A stretch of 64,000 bases of DNA from Mesaphorura yosii (taxonomy: Eukaryota > Arthropoda > Collembola > Poduromorpha > Tullbergiidae), in the NCBI GenBank assembly GCA_009869945.1, contig WIXG01000088.1, forward strand, positions 181,303 through 245,302. Direction: 5' to 3'. The notes beneath the pieces are model-generated. The model did not search any database. It was not told where the DNA came from and was given only the letters and a program-made list of their open reading frames with translations. Positions 1-11,991 of the stretch are shown here, piece after piece. The position numbers and the translations under genes were made by a program. The number at the start of each line of letters is the position of its first letter. Position 1 is the first letter of the stretch.

Positions 1-3000
1 ACTGCGACACACCCTTCATCTTCATCGTATATGCATGTTTGTGTCGTCGTCATCGCCATAGGTCTGGGCCCGTGTGTTCAGCAGTGCACGAGTTGGAAAA
101 GTAATTTTAAAGCAAAACACAATACTTCGAAAGGGAGCCTTACCAAAGAGCAAATGAAACTAGAAAAAATTCATGAAGAAATTCGCATTCTATAAATGAA
201 TGAATGCTTGATGCTGATTGGAATGGAATCGATCGTTAAATTAAACGTGGGTTGCCCCATCACAATACACAATGTAAACTTTAATGCGCGTGGCGTGAGT
301 ACACAATCCCAAACCAAAAGCAAGCATGCACCACTGTGCACCTTACAACTTCAGGAAACTGAAACGAAAGCAGCCCGAATGAATGAATGAAGAAAAGTAT
401 ACAGCCTGGGTCTCTCTGTAAATTCAACAGTTTGTACTTGTATTTAAATTTAGATTTTTGTACCTTCGGACTGCATTACGTTTCACGTGTTATATTAAGA
501 GATGAAAAGCAACTGTTCCACTTGACATTCGAATGGCATTTGGCATTTTACTCAGCGGAGAGAAAATCCTCACGACTGTGACAATGACACGCCGAGATTG
601 CTGCTTTGCTTTACTTGGTGTTAATGCATGCTGGCTACGAGACGCTAACGCTATGCGTTATAGGCACTAGGTAGTAGACAAGTCTATTTTTCTCAAAATA
701 AGTAAATCGAGTAAATCCCGTAAAAAGTGTTTCAAGCATGCATGAGGTCTCAACCCATGATGAATGAAGCTGTAAGCATAAACAGGTCAGATTTGCTGCA
801 CACGCAACAGCAGAACTTTATGTTGGCAAATTCTGGAAATTATTTTGTACACGAGGCACTCGGGTCGATAATCCAAATTGCTCCACGCTGCAGGAAAGTC
901 TACCTTCTCGTACATTTATGCACTGTACAACTGTTGTGTTGTGGAGTTACGGTTACGCCAAAGCTGCAAAGGATATGGAATTTTTATAAAAGCACTCGTT
1001 TATAAAGAAATGCGCTCTGATGTGGCCAAGTGCAAATAAATTCCCCCGAATTGAAATATTATTGCGTAAATCTGCTCTGTTACGCGGCCGCCGTTGTCAC
1101 TCTACCACCATGCATTATTGATCGACACGGCATGAATGCCGGGCTTTTAAAATTGCGGACTGAAACGCAAAACTCATTTCACGGCAGCCGACAGCGGAAG
1201 TCTAGTCAACATTTTAAGAATGCACGTTCCCTCAAAATTTAAATGATCGATTTAGCCGACGCGATTTAGATTCATTGTGCAAGCCACTCCATGTGCCAAG
1301 AAATTACGACAGCTGCAGTTAGTCCATGAATGCAGCCGCGTGGCTCGGTTCGTTGATATGTTTATTTGCCAGTTGCAAGTTGGCTAGCTCGTCTGCCAGT
1401 TTGATGTATTTTCTGACGATGTAGCTTAGGAAGAAACAGTTTATTACGAAAAATGATGAGCTGTTACGTTTTAGTTTAGTTCGAGCCTGAGTTGGCAGTG
1501 TACAAAATTCACGAGCGCTCAAATCCATTTGGGAGCATGTTAAAGTGTAGTGAGAGTTTATTCCTATTAGCCAAGCATGTCAAGCAGCAACTAGCCTTTC
1601 TATAACTATTATATGGCAATGGGTTATATGTTGTAAAAAGTCATAGCGCGGTCGAATGAATGAATGGGCAAAGAGAATTTCGAGAATGAATGAATGAAGT
1701 TCATTTCATAATACTACGCTCCTTGCCGTGCATGCTTCTGCTCTCTGGCACTGGCTCAGCACTCGCAGTACTGCACGCCGTAATGGGACGAGGAGTCTCT
1801 TGTAACTTGCCAGAGTGTGCACTCAATTGAACTGGCAACTGGCTCGTCGACGGGTCGAGTGCTCGAAGCAGAGGCAGAAGAGATAGAGCGGAGCTCAGTC
1901 AGTCAGTCTCTCGCAACTGAATACCATTAACTATTAACTGGTTACACGGCGCACAACCGTGTACTCACTCACACGCGCATTGACAGCACAGTATTTGATT
2001 ACTGACTAACTACTGTTCGGATTTGTACAAAGTACACAGTCAGTGTGAGTGTGTAGCAGATTTGATATTTAATCAGTGATGGCGATGGCCAAGTGAACTC
2101 TGAATTCAGTCATGTGAAAAAGTGGAGTGGATAACTGAACTGCTCGGAACAAACGTTGCATTCGTATCACTTTAATAATGTGCTGAGAGTGATCTTGATA
2201 AGCTAAGCACTTCATGAATAAATGCATCCCATACATACGACGACAGACTGAATGGATTGACGCGAGGTGAACTTATTCAAATCAAAATCAGTCAAAGTGT
2301 TGGAGCATCCTAAATACAGAAAATTCTGTTGGTCGGTGCGGTGCTCGTCGCGAACATTTTTTGTGTTATTCTGTCTCACTTTTTGTGAATGAAAAGCAAC
2401 GCTACGGTCTGTGCAGTACATTTTTTGTAAAATAATAATTCAACCGGAAACAGCATATTTGACGATTTCCTTTTATAGTCTTTCTGCTGTGATGTGCGAG
2501 AGCGAGGCTGAGTATTAACTCATTTTAACATACCAGTACGAGTGTAATGTCATCTCGATGTTTTGTACCGCAGATGATGATGCTGTGACTGTGTTACCAC
2601 TTCCACAACTATGTGTAGCCTCTAAATTGTTGTTAGTGGGTAATACATTACATTAATCATCTTTATTAGTGCACAAAAATATCCTCTTCGACTAAACGAA
2701 GGCGAGCAGCGAGCGTCCTCAGCATTCTGTAATACAGAAAGTCGTGTTTAGTGCCAAGTGCCAAAAATGTGAAGCATACTCAAGTCACATACACACGAGC
2801 ATGGAGCATCAATTGGAAAACTTATTTTAGATTTTGTAAGCTCAGTGCTTCATCCTCCTTTCCGTCATCATGCTATGAAAGTGTTTCCAAGGACCTGTGT
2901 GTGCCAAACTGTTCGCTGTATCGTGGTTTCGTCTTGAGACTCCAGCTCTGAGATAAACTGAATCCTTTTCATTCACACTTACACACGTGGAGGATATTAA

Positions 3001-3275
3001 ACTTCAGCACCACAGTGCAGCAAGACGATATTCCCAAAGAGTTTTATTTGGCATATCGCATGAACTCTTCTTTTCTCCTCTTCTTGTCATCCTGCTCTAA
3101 GGAGTTGTCCTAAATTTCCTCTTTACAATGCGCGAGGTCATATCCTCTGACTGACGGCTTGGGACTGTTGAGATGACGCGACGCTAAAATGCCTTCGTTT
3201 CAACTGAATTCTGCTTTAATGACTTTTCAATAATTGGCATCAAAGTAGCAAACACCTATTTTTGTCTACGCGAAG
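1..3275. other. Upstream region and probable 5' UTR/promoter of Shc
   Basis: I recognise no coding gene here; the open frames are short and look like chance. Short AATG tetranucleotide runs occur near 195-206, 378-390, 1654-1666 and 1685-1698. Around 1890-2060 there are several TCAGT pentamers, which resemble arthropod initiator elements, inside a stretch rich in short GT/CA and CAGT repeats. That would put a Shc transcription start about 1.3 kb before the start codon. This promoter reading is inference. Confidence 0.3.
1890..2060 (+). promoter_or_regulatory. Candidate core promoter of Shc
   Basis: A cluster of TCAGT initiator-like pentamers (CAGTCAGTCAGT near 1897-1910, and again near 2037-2045) lies upstream of the Shc start codon on the coding strand. 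There is no clear TATA box at the expected distance. The assignment rests only on initiator resemblance and position, so it is weak. Confidence 0.2.
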
Positions 3276-6200
3276 ATGAAAATGACTTCGGATTTGAGTC
3301 GGTTAGTGTTAAAATGCTTGGCACCGAAAACGTACACATCGCTCCAAGACGATGCCTACAGCCACATAAGTCTCATTCGTAAGTAAAATGATTTTCTGTG
3401 GCTTATTATTTATCACACGTCTCAAGGAGCGTTTCTAGGAAATTCAATATTAAAAATGCTTTCATTTCTTAATTTGCCTTCCTCTGGAATATAATTTTAT
3501 GTCATGCTCAATCTTCCATCATCATCTCATTTTTCTATCTTATATCTTATTGTCAACGATGCCACCAACGCAGCCGTAAGCTTAATGCTTACCGTACATG
3601 TTGATTGTTTCGTTTCAGCTCAAGATAATAGTGGCTCAGCCGAGTCCCTCGAGCATGCGTTCGCCCCTGCTGATTCTGGACCTCCGAGTAGTCACATTGT
3701 AAATGAAAGGAATCCGAAAGATGTGAATGACTCGGCGAGTGACAAACTGGACTATGGTTTAAGAAAACGCCCAAGAAGTGCCGGTGATATTAGTGACTCA
3801 TTGTGTAATCAACTCATCATAGAAAACACTGCGCAACAGTCGTCATCCCCAAATAACGCTTCAGTGTTGGACCCAAACATTGACGCCCACCCCCAAGGTC
3901 GGGAATCGAGCCTCGGCGAAAACAGTTCAAGTTCTGCGACACCAAATTCCAGCAGCGGCGGTGGGTTCTTGAGTTTCTTAGGCGCCCGGTTCAATAAATC
4001 CGGAACGAGACATTTGGAACGGGGCAGCAATAATGCACAAAGTAACTCGACGGACAACTCGTCTGGGAAGCACACAAATAATCGAAATAGTATTAATGAC
4101 AGTAGATACACCAAATTTCCAGTGAGCACTCCCATCAGCCGGAGTGGAAGCAATACCGGCACCCTTGCCACGAGTCCGGTGCAAAATCCTGCACTGTCAA
4201 GGTCGAATACAGTCGTTTGCGATTCTGGTCTTGCAACAGTTCTTGCCAGTACAAGTCACAGGGCGTCTAAACCTCAACTGAAACCGAAATCAAAGTCTGA
4301 TAATAATCTTGATAGTAGAATAAACTCTAGAAGCGTCCAGACTGTAAACACAGTGCGCGGTGGTAAAAGTGAAGCAAAACACAAGTTAAACAGTGTGCAA
4401 TTGGGCGATCATGCCACGATCAGCTTGCCCTGGACGCCGGCTCAGGAACGACAAAACAATCTGAGCTCAGTGACACCGACGACTCGAAGCATCCCAAACA
4501 CTCACACTAACATTGACTTTAGCAAACCAACTGTGCGATACATTGACACTGATTTCTGGAACCAGCAGACGCATCAACACTGGCCACCAGCGTCATCGTC
4601 GAGTCTTGGAGGACAACATTTGCCAAGAAGAGGGGCTGCAAGTTCGCGCACAAAGCGAAGATCAAGGTCCCTCGAACGAACCAGCAATTTTAGAATTATC
4701 CATGCGAGTCCCACTGCTGCACTAAACTTAAATCAAGCAGACCCATTGCGTCCTCAAGGTCACGAAAGAGGAGCGCAAGCACGTCATCTCGGCTTTGGTG
4801 GTTCAAATTCTTTAGAAAGACAAACCCATTCCAGAATCAGGCAAAATCTTAACCCAAGTGAGGGGAGCGTCTTACTGCGACATATTCACACGCCGACGTC
4901 TACACGAGTAAACAGTGAAGACTCAAAGCATCGACAGCGTTTACCCTTGAGCCACACAAAGTCGAATGAATTCAAGCAAAATTCCGTCCACAAAAGTAAA
5001 CCACCTTTACTTAAACACTTACACACGTCTTCGGAACCAAATTCTTCGTTTTCGAGTTGCGACTCCTCGAGTTTAGCACTTAGTCAGGACAGGGAATTCT
5101 TGTCGAGCTCGGCATCAGCGCCACCGTCGCCTCCCCCGCGCCCTTTGTGCACCCTCAAGCCAAACAAAAGTCGACCGGTCGTCTCTTCATTCTCCTTCTC
5201 ATCAGCAGACAAACCGCCACCAGTTGATCGGGCTTTGAAGAGAAAAGTTCCATCATTTATGACCAGATCGACGTCTGCCATGAACTCGCTGTCAACCAAC
5301 ATGAGTTCTTCCTTAAGTCGTCGTCCAATACCAAGTCCTGCATTCAGCGAACCAATATCGACGTCATTTGTATCAGTGGTCGACTCAGCATCAGCCAGTA
5401 ATTCTGACTCCATAAATTCGACACATTCACAGACAGAGGGTACCGTCACAACAGCCACGGGCCTTTCAGTCATTGCGGGCCCCATCGCACCCTCTACTAT
5501 GTCCACTGTGGAGGACGCCCGAAACTCGGGCTTCATCAACAAACCAACGAAGGGCTGGTTGCATTCGGATCAGTTGCTGACCAAGGAAGGAGTTCAATAT
5601 ACTGTCCGGGTAAGCCACCTTTTTGCCCTGCATATTGCTCCCATTGCTCTACCACGTCATGTGCTAACACCGCCAACGTTTAAAGTTTGCTATTAGTGGG
5701 AGGAAGAGGAAATTAAAATTAAAAATAAGTAATTAAGAGGTTAAGTAAACCGGGAAAATTCTTCTGAGCTTGTACTTAAATGAGTCTCTAAACGTAACCA
5801 CGCAACGATGTTGTCAGCTGTCATTATTGGATGACCTACACTTCATATTTCTCAACTTATTTAGTAATTTGATGATGTGACGGCATATTCTGAATTCAAT
5901 TGGGAATTTGGAATACAATACGTGATAGATGCGATGTACCTCATTTTCTCGATGACGAATCTTGGTGTTTGTGATTGTTCAGTGTTCATTGCTAGAGATG
6001 GCTTCGCAAGACTCCTCATCACCCCAACCAGATTCCGCCCCGTGAATGTCGATCGTCGAGCTCACGAGAAGGGAAGAAGGATCTAAACTTCCTTCCGATT
6101 TATATTTTTGGTAGTGCATGCGGGGTTTGAAAAGTTGGAATTGGATCCAGCTGCTCCTTTTCCTCTCTCAATATGCCTTTCATTTTACACATGCACATGT

Positions 6201-9200
6201 AGAGTTTTGCATCTTCGATTTGAGCAGGCAGAGGAATAGGAAACGGATGTTCTATATAATGAAATGCATTCCAACGTACGATACGACGATACGTGATAGA
6301 GAGAGGATAGGATGTTGACACCACACCGGATAAATTAGAGGCATTTATTATCATTCAGTCGTTATAATTTTCCCTGCTCAAGCAAATTTAGTGAATGAAT
6401 GAATGAAAATGATCGTTCGTGATGGAATGACGACTGTACGCTGCCGACGTTCAATGCGTGTTTTTATATGAATGGGATCGCAAGTGATTATTTCTACAAA
6501 TACAGGAAAATTAAAAATGGAAGGGAGAGAAATAGGTCGTATTTATATCTGCATTGGCGCAGCCTGGATAATTACGAGTGTGCTTGCAGTGTGCCCCCAA
6601 ATTAAGCTCCATCTTATCATTAGACACATTTTGAGACTATTTTGTTATTTTTGGCAAATGATTCGAGTATAGCTTGCCCTTGCTATCTATACAAAGTCCT
6701 TATTAGTTGCTTAGCAGTCGTTTTTTTTAATCTTCGTGTTTCGTCACCCATTCATTCACTCGTCGAAAAATCTGGCTCGCTTCACGTTGGAAAATTGGCC
6801 TATTTGCGTAGGCACGAACACATGAGCTTATTATGTAACCTTAGCTGAGCAGGCAGATTCGATTCAACAAAGTATTTAAACCAAGGTAGACCTTGGCCAG
6901 TGTGTCAAAACATTATATATGTGCTTTTTATGGGGCGGGTAACTCACTGTAGACTGCACAAGACCGTAGTGTCACTGTGACTTATGACATAGGTACTCCT
7001 ACTACTAATGGTAATCTTACGTAGTAACAGCCGTAAGAGTTAATTTTTGTGAATGAATACAAAAATGGGGAGCCAGCTTACGCGTTCATATTTGTACTAC
7101 CATGCCTTTTGAATGAGCCAGCTCAAAAATTCCAAGCAGAGAGGAAATGCCGAGTGTTCAGGACGGGAAGTGTAACGACACTGAATGGTACAAAGTAAAA
7201 AGGGGCACATGTGCTTCCTATTCTTCGTCTTCCTAAAAGACCAGCGCAACAAATGCGGGGCTGTCTGGCCTACTCATATTGTGGGGCAAAACCAACACGA
7301 AATGTGGACTAATAGTTCCAAAAATGTGTTTCACCTTTCCCTAACGCGTCACAGCCATGGCATGCCGTACGTACGCCCACGCAGTAAACAAAAAGCCGAA
7401 TTATTAATACAATTTATGCCTCGTGCGGGTTCTCCGATTATTCGTACAGACGTAAATCCGCTTTCTCACTTTCAAAGGGCCTAACTATCTAACTTTGTGA
7501 ACGTTCCATGCGTTATTGCCATTGTTTCATTAGAATTACATACAGGAATGGTTTTCATTTTCACCAAAGTCGGAAATTCCAGTCTGGTTATTAAAGAAAG
7601 AATGAATGAATTCCAGGGAAGTTTGCATGCCCGAATGGGACATGCATAGCGATGGTGGTACACGCATAAGGCATATGGTGGAGTCATTCCTGTAACATTC
7701 CAACAGTGACGAACTCCACTCCACTATGAGCAATTCATCCACTTGATTTGGCTTGACTTGATAATGATAATGTCAAGTCAGCACTTTTAGAATGAAGGAA
7801 TGAGACAAACGAGTTACGTCAATCGCGCTCATCTTTATCCAGAGAGCCTTGCCGGCCGTGCTCTAGTCTTTTGGCAAAAATATCGCATTTCACAAACAAG
7901 ATGCAGTTTCTTTTTCTGCGTCGCATTTTCCATGAATTAAAAATGCTAAAGGGTAAAGAAATAGAAATCTGTTGAAACTATGAACCAAGCTATAAATTAA
8001 GTCTCCTTTATGGCGTATTCAACTGATGTTCAAACTTGAATCGATCTCGATATCCCTCTAATTAAATTTTACTGTTTGTTTACAGTATGTTGGCTGTCTG
8101 GATGTTAACACTTCCATGAAGAGTCTAGACTTTGATACGAGATCGCTCATTGCCAAGTAAGTATGCAGCAAATGGCAAAGTAAACAATGACTGTCGTTAT
8201 CGCCGACGTAATTACGAATCTGCCGTCTATTTATGATTGCAGGGAGTGTATCAACCAAATATGTGAAGCAGCAGGACTGAAGTCTATCGATCGAAAGCGA
8301 CGGGTAAGTTTCATTCATTTCTTTATTCCTGAATTCGCACTCTTAATTCAGCCTGTTTTGGGTAATTTGGAACTCGTTATTTGATTCTAAAACGATCGTT
8401 TTCAAGCCATTTATTCGAAGCAGGCTTAAATATTATGTTCATTGTTTCTCATTTTAATTGAGTTCTCAGTACTTACTCCCAATCTTAAAGTTTTACGAAG
8501 AAAGCATCGTGCTTTCAGAGAAGTTTTTACCTTTTCCCAACTCGACGCGGTCCGCCCGTATTTGGGGAAGCATTCGAGCGTAGCATAGAATGTGCACGGG
8601 AACTGGATGAAAACTTTAGCTGAGAACGGGAGATCTGTGACCATTTGTTTGTGTGGGAGGAAAGGAAATTATCGATCGCAATGAAAAATACTTTGTAGCT
8701 AATCGAATCATAGTGTGTACTTTAGCCTATAGCTAAGCTTTCCCTTATCTCTGGTCTTTGTGAATGAACAAATTGAATAATATAGAATTTCGGGTACAGG
8801 ATAAAGTTCCGAGATCAGATTCCAGTAATCTTTCAAGGATTTAATTCACCTGACATTTATGGCTATCGCTCTCGGAGTCACGAAAGTTAGCCAATTTCTT
8901 TCCCCAATGCATAATAAACAGCCAATAAGCGTCTCACGGAGAAAGCTAGAAGGCCAAGAAATTGAAAAGTAGAAAGTTGCTGCACTGAATGAACGAGACA
9001 GCTATTATTTGAGAAGAGACGAGAGTTTCTTCCAGTTTCCCGTCGTGCAAAAACATAGAACAGTCTGTATGGAAAGTTTTGATCGATAATATTGTGGCAT
9101 GTGGTACATCTCACTTGCACTTGTAAGTTGGCTGAAGTCATGAATGAGCCTTGCGAGTTTGCTCGAATGAATGAACGATGCGAACAAAGTTCGGGTTTAG

Positions 9201-10764
9201 AAGAGATGAAGAGAGGCTTCGCTCATGGCTTACGGGTTCACGAATTTCATGATTAATTTTATGTTTTGCAGACGGATCGTCGTCTCGTAAGGCTTCTTGG
9301 CTTGCGGCCAAGACTCGAGCACGCTGGTTCAGATGTTCATCTCACCATAACAAGTACCTGCATAAAATTGACCAGTCTTGACACAGGTGCTGTAATCGCT
9401 GTGCATGAGATGCCGAACATCTCATTCGCCTCAGGTGGAGATTCGGTAAGTAATTACACTGTTTAATTCTACTTAATTAAACTTTTGCTATTTTATTGCC
9501 TCTTTCTTCTGTAAACAGACAATGCTAGACTTCGTTGCTTACGTTGCGAAAGACCAAGTGTTAGGAAGAGCATGCTTTGTTCTTGAATGTGGCAGTGGAC
9601 TTGCTCAAGATGTTATCACGACTGTCGGACAAGCGTTTGAGCTGCGATTCAAGGAGTATCTTCAAAAACGTCCACCTATACCAATTTCCAGGTAGTACAG
9701 CTGACTCGTGGTTGCATGGCATCGTGTACAAACTCGAATGAATTTCAGATTGCCAACTGATGATCCTGAATACTACAATGATTTGCCCGGAAAGGTCCCA
9801 CCCGACTCTTCCACTAGAAACAAGGATTTAAATTTAAATGAAACCAAAGATAAAGGTGCGACCAAAAGTAAAGAGCCACCAAAGCTAACACTTCCAGAAG
9901 GTTCAGGTATGCCTTAGGCGACCAAATCCACGAATTCTTACAAGTGAGACATGACTAGGTTCTATTTTCTTTTAGTTTCAGAAGTCAGCGTTAATTTAAT
10001 CGATTTCGAAGCTCCAACGCCTCCAGCATTTGGTCCTACCCTTCAGAACAAATCACTGGCGCTAGAATCATTACTATTGGAGCCGAATTCTTCGAACAAT
10101 GCTGACGAGCAAACTGCGCCAGATGACCCAGGAAAGGACCCGTTTGATATGCGTAAGTTGAGGCAGAAAAAGAATCAATGAATCAAGCTTCTCCTTTCTT
10201 GTAACACAAACGAATTACATGCAGAACCCTTTGAAGCATCACTAAAAAATTCCACCGGGCCTTCATTTACTACTGAAGAATTGAGGAAGCAATTAGTAAT
10301 GGAAGACTGGTTCCACGGCACAATTAGTCGAAATGATGCGGAAGAGTTGGTTACTCGCGTAAGCAGATGTGCAACAACGCAATAAAATCATCAATCGCAA
10401 TCTTTGCATTTTCTTGTGGTTCTGTAGGACGGTGACTTCTTAGTGCGAGAATCTCAAAATTCGCCGGGCCAGTTTGTTTTGACTGGAATTCAGCACGGTT
10501 CCGCCAAACATTTACTTCTCGTGGATGAGAACGGAATTGTAAGTTAGCAATTGGTCAGATAAAATGAGGGTATCTGAACAGTACGTTAAGTATCATTCAT
10601 TTGCTTCTCAGGTCCGCACGAAAGACAAGACGTTTGATAGTGTATCCCATCTGATACGGCATCACAGCGAGAATAGCTGCCCAATATTGTCGGCTGAAAG
10701 CATGGTTCTTTTGAGAAACCCTATTCTCAGAATTAAACGAAATGTGCAGAATGCAAACCCCTGA
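3276..10764 (+). CDS. Shc: Shc adaptor protein (PTB-CH1-SH2) with long N-terminal extension
   Basis: Coding exons are 3276-3378, 3619-5609, 8086-8156, 8243-8303, 9272-9445, 9519-9691, 9749-9906, 9976-10152, 10225-10358, 10428-10538 and 10612-10764, giving 1101 residues in frame. The family couples phosphorylated receptor tyrosine kinases to Grb2/Ras at the plasma membrane. The PTB domain spans about residues 671-857, starting [13 protein letters not shown] and including [13 protein letters not shown] Grb2-type site is at 866-869. The SH2 domain starts WFHG at 998 and carries FLVRES, with its phosphotyrosine-binding arginine at 1021. The start follows an in-frame TAG at 3246. Residues 1-670 are Ser/Asn-rich with basic and proline-rich patches (PPSPPPRP), coming almost entirely from one 1991-bp exon; this is far longer than in fly or mammalian Shc. 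The family call is firm; the full-length start is less so. Confidence 0.94.
5499..5501 (+). promoter_or_regulatory. Shc: Internal Shc ATG that could give a p52-like isoform
   Basis: Methionine 662 lies nine codons before the PTB-leading motif SGFINKP. A protein starting here would have 440 residues, close to fly Shc and mammalian p52Shc. Mammalian Shc1 makes p66, p52 and p46 partly by internal initiation. Use of this site is inference. Confidence 0.3.
5610..8085 (+). other. Shc intron 2 (2.5 kb)
   Basis: This intron separates the large N-terminal exon from the first internal PTB exon. Its donor is GTAAGC and its acceptor TTTACAG. It contains an AATG run at 6392-6406 and no coding sequence that I recognise. 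Its size could allow an internal promoter for a short isoform, but no promoter element is evident. Confidence 0.6.
6392..6406. repeat. Short AATG tetranucleotide repeat
   Basis: Three to four tandem GAAT/AATG units in Shc intron 2. Similar short runs lie at 195-206, 378-390, 1654-1666, 1685-1698 and 47682-47697. Confidence 0.6.
8304..9271 (+). other. Shc intron 4 (about 1 kb)
   Basis: This intron lies between two PTB-domain exons and has GT-AG ends. Only chance open frames are present and I see no functional element. Confidence 0.6.
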
Positions 10765-10861
10765 AGTCATAAAATGAGGATCTTGTCTACTTCTCTTGTA
10801 CTAAGTTCGAAGTTCTTGCTAAAATCATTGTAACATGATTGCCTTCACAAAATGAATGTCC

Positions 10862-10867
10862 AATAAA
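10862..10867 (+). terminator. Shc polyadenylation signal
   Basis: A canonical AATAAA lies 98 nt after the Shc stop codon, a normal distance for an animal mRNA. Confidence 0.6.
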
Positions 10868-11991
10868 TTACATGCTAGTTAAGGTTTTAAATAAGGCTTT
10901 GCTAACGTATTTTACAAATTTGTAATTTTGGAGTCAATCCGAAGCACTCGGTATATTCGCACGAGTTATTGAGCCGTAGTTTATAACTCTTCCACGCGTT
11001 CTACTTAATGATGCAATCTTCCTTGCTAATTATGAGACTATAAAGGCTTATTAGACTTGCTACTCGTGTGTTATGTTGTTTGCAACCCCCATTCGTGCAG
11101 TGTGAAGGCATGAATTGTGTTGTTCAAGCCATAATCATTACAACCAAATTATAGTCAAAAAAGTCTATTTACTGTGTGAGAGTAATTTATTATTGCTGCG
11201 AACACATTATATGTTGATTGTTTCTTGTGTTCAATTTTAGCCTAACCATGCTAATCAACGTTGTAATTAGTTTTACTTTTTGTAGTAATCATTTTGTAAT
11301 TGAAAACTATTCTCAATTTCATGCAGAATGGAAAACGCATGGGTGGAATAAAAAGTGTGAAACTGCTGGAACTGTTTTCCTGTCTTTTCAAATTATTCCT
11401 AGAATTTGCAACTGGGTTGAATGCCCCTGGCCATGTTCGACCGAGCAAGCAATCAAAGCAGGATCTTCGACGTGATTAAATTGATTGTACACAATTATGG
11501 CGATTATTCTGAGCAATTGCATTTCATTTCGCGTCTCATCTCAGTAATGTTGGTTTGTGTTGTGTTTTCGGCCTGAAAAAAAGCGCTGAAGTGGTGTTGG
11601 GGAAGTCTTTGTTATTGGCAGTTGGCTCTGCTTCCCTCTCTCTTTCATTCGAGTCGTGTTTTGTATTTGTAATATAATAGTCTAAATCAAGTGTGATCCT
11701 GAATTACGAGCTGATTAAATTGAAAGTTTAAGTTTACAAATTGAAGGTCTAAGCGGTGCATGCCCAAAGTCCGGAGGCATTCGCTCCTTCGTCTTTGTGG
11801 TGGATGCTGTTGGGTTAGTTGGGGGTATCACATCGACTTTCCATTGATACACATTAGAAATCAAAAGATAAGGTTTGAAGTTTACTGAACTAATTTACTA
11901 CTTATTAGGTGCTGAGGAGTGCGCTCTTGACCATGTTTGATACTATTTTATTAGGCCTGGTTCTGGCTGTCTTTAGAAACAACGTAACATA
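10868..11991. other. Intergenic region between Shc and the orphan gene
   Basis: About 1.1 kb with only chance open frames. The part just upstream of 11992 is probably the promoter and 5' UTR of the next gene. No specific motif is clear. Confidence 0.4.

Noticed and set aside
3504-3618. ATG at 3504 as the Shc start
   Set aside because: It lies in intron 1; joining exon 3276-3378 to 3619 gives a frame-consistent start with an upstream in-frame stop and clean GT-AG ends.
3809-4171. 120-codon minus-strand open frame inside Shc exon 2
   Set aside because: Antisense shadow of the same low-complexity exon.
5084-5542. 152-codon minus-strand open frame inside Shc exon 2
   Set aside because: It is antisense to a Ser-rich coding exon, whose codon use suppresses stops on the other strand; no independent support.
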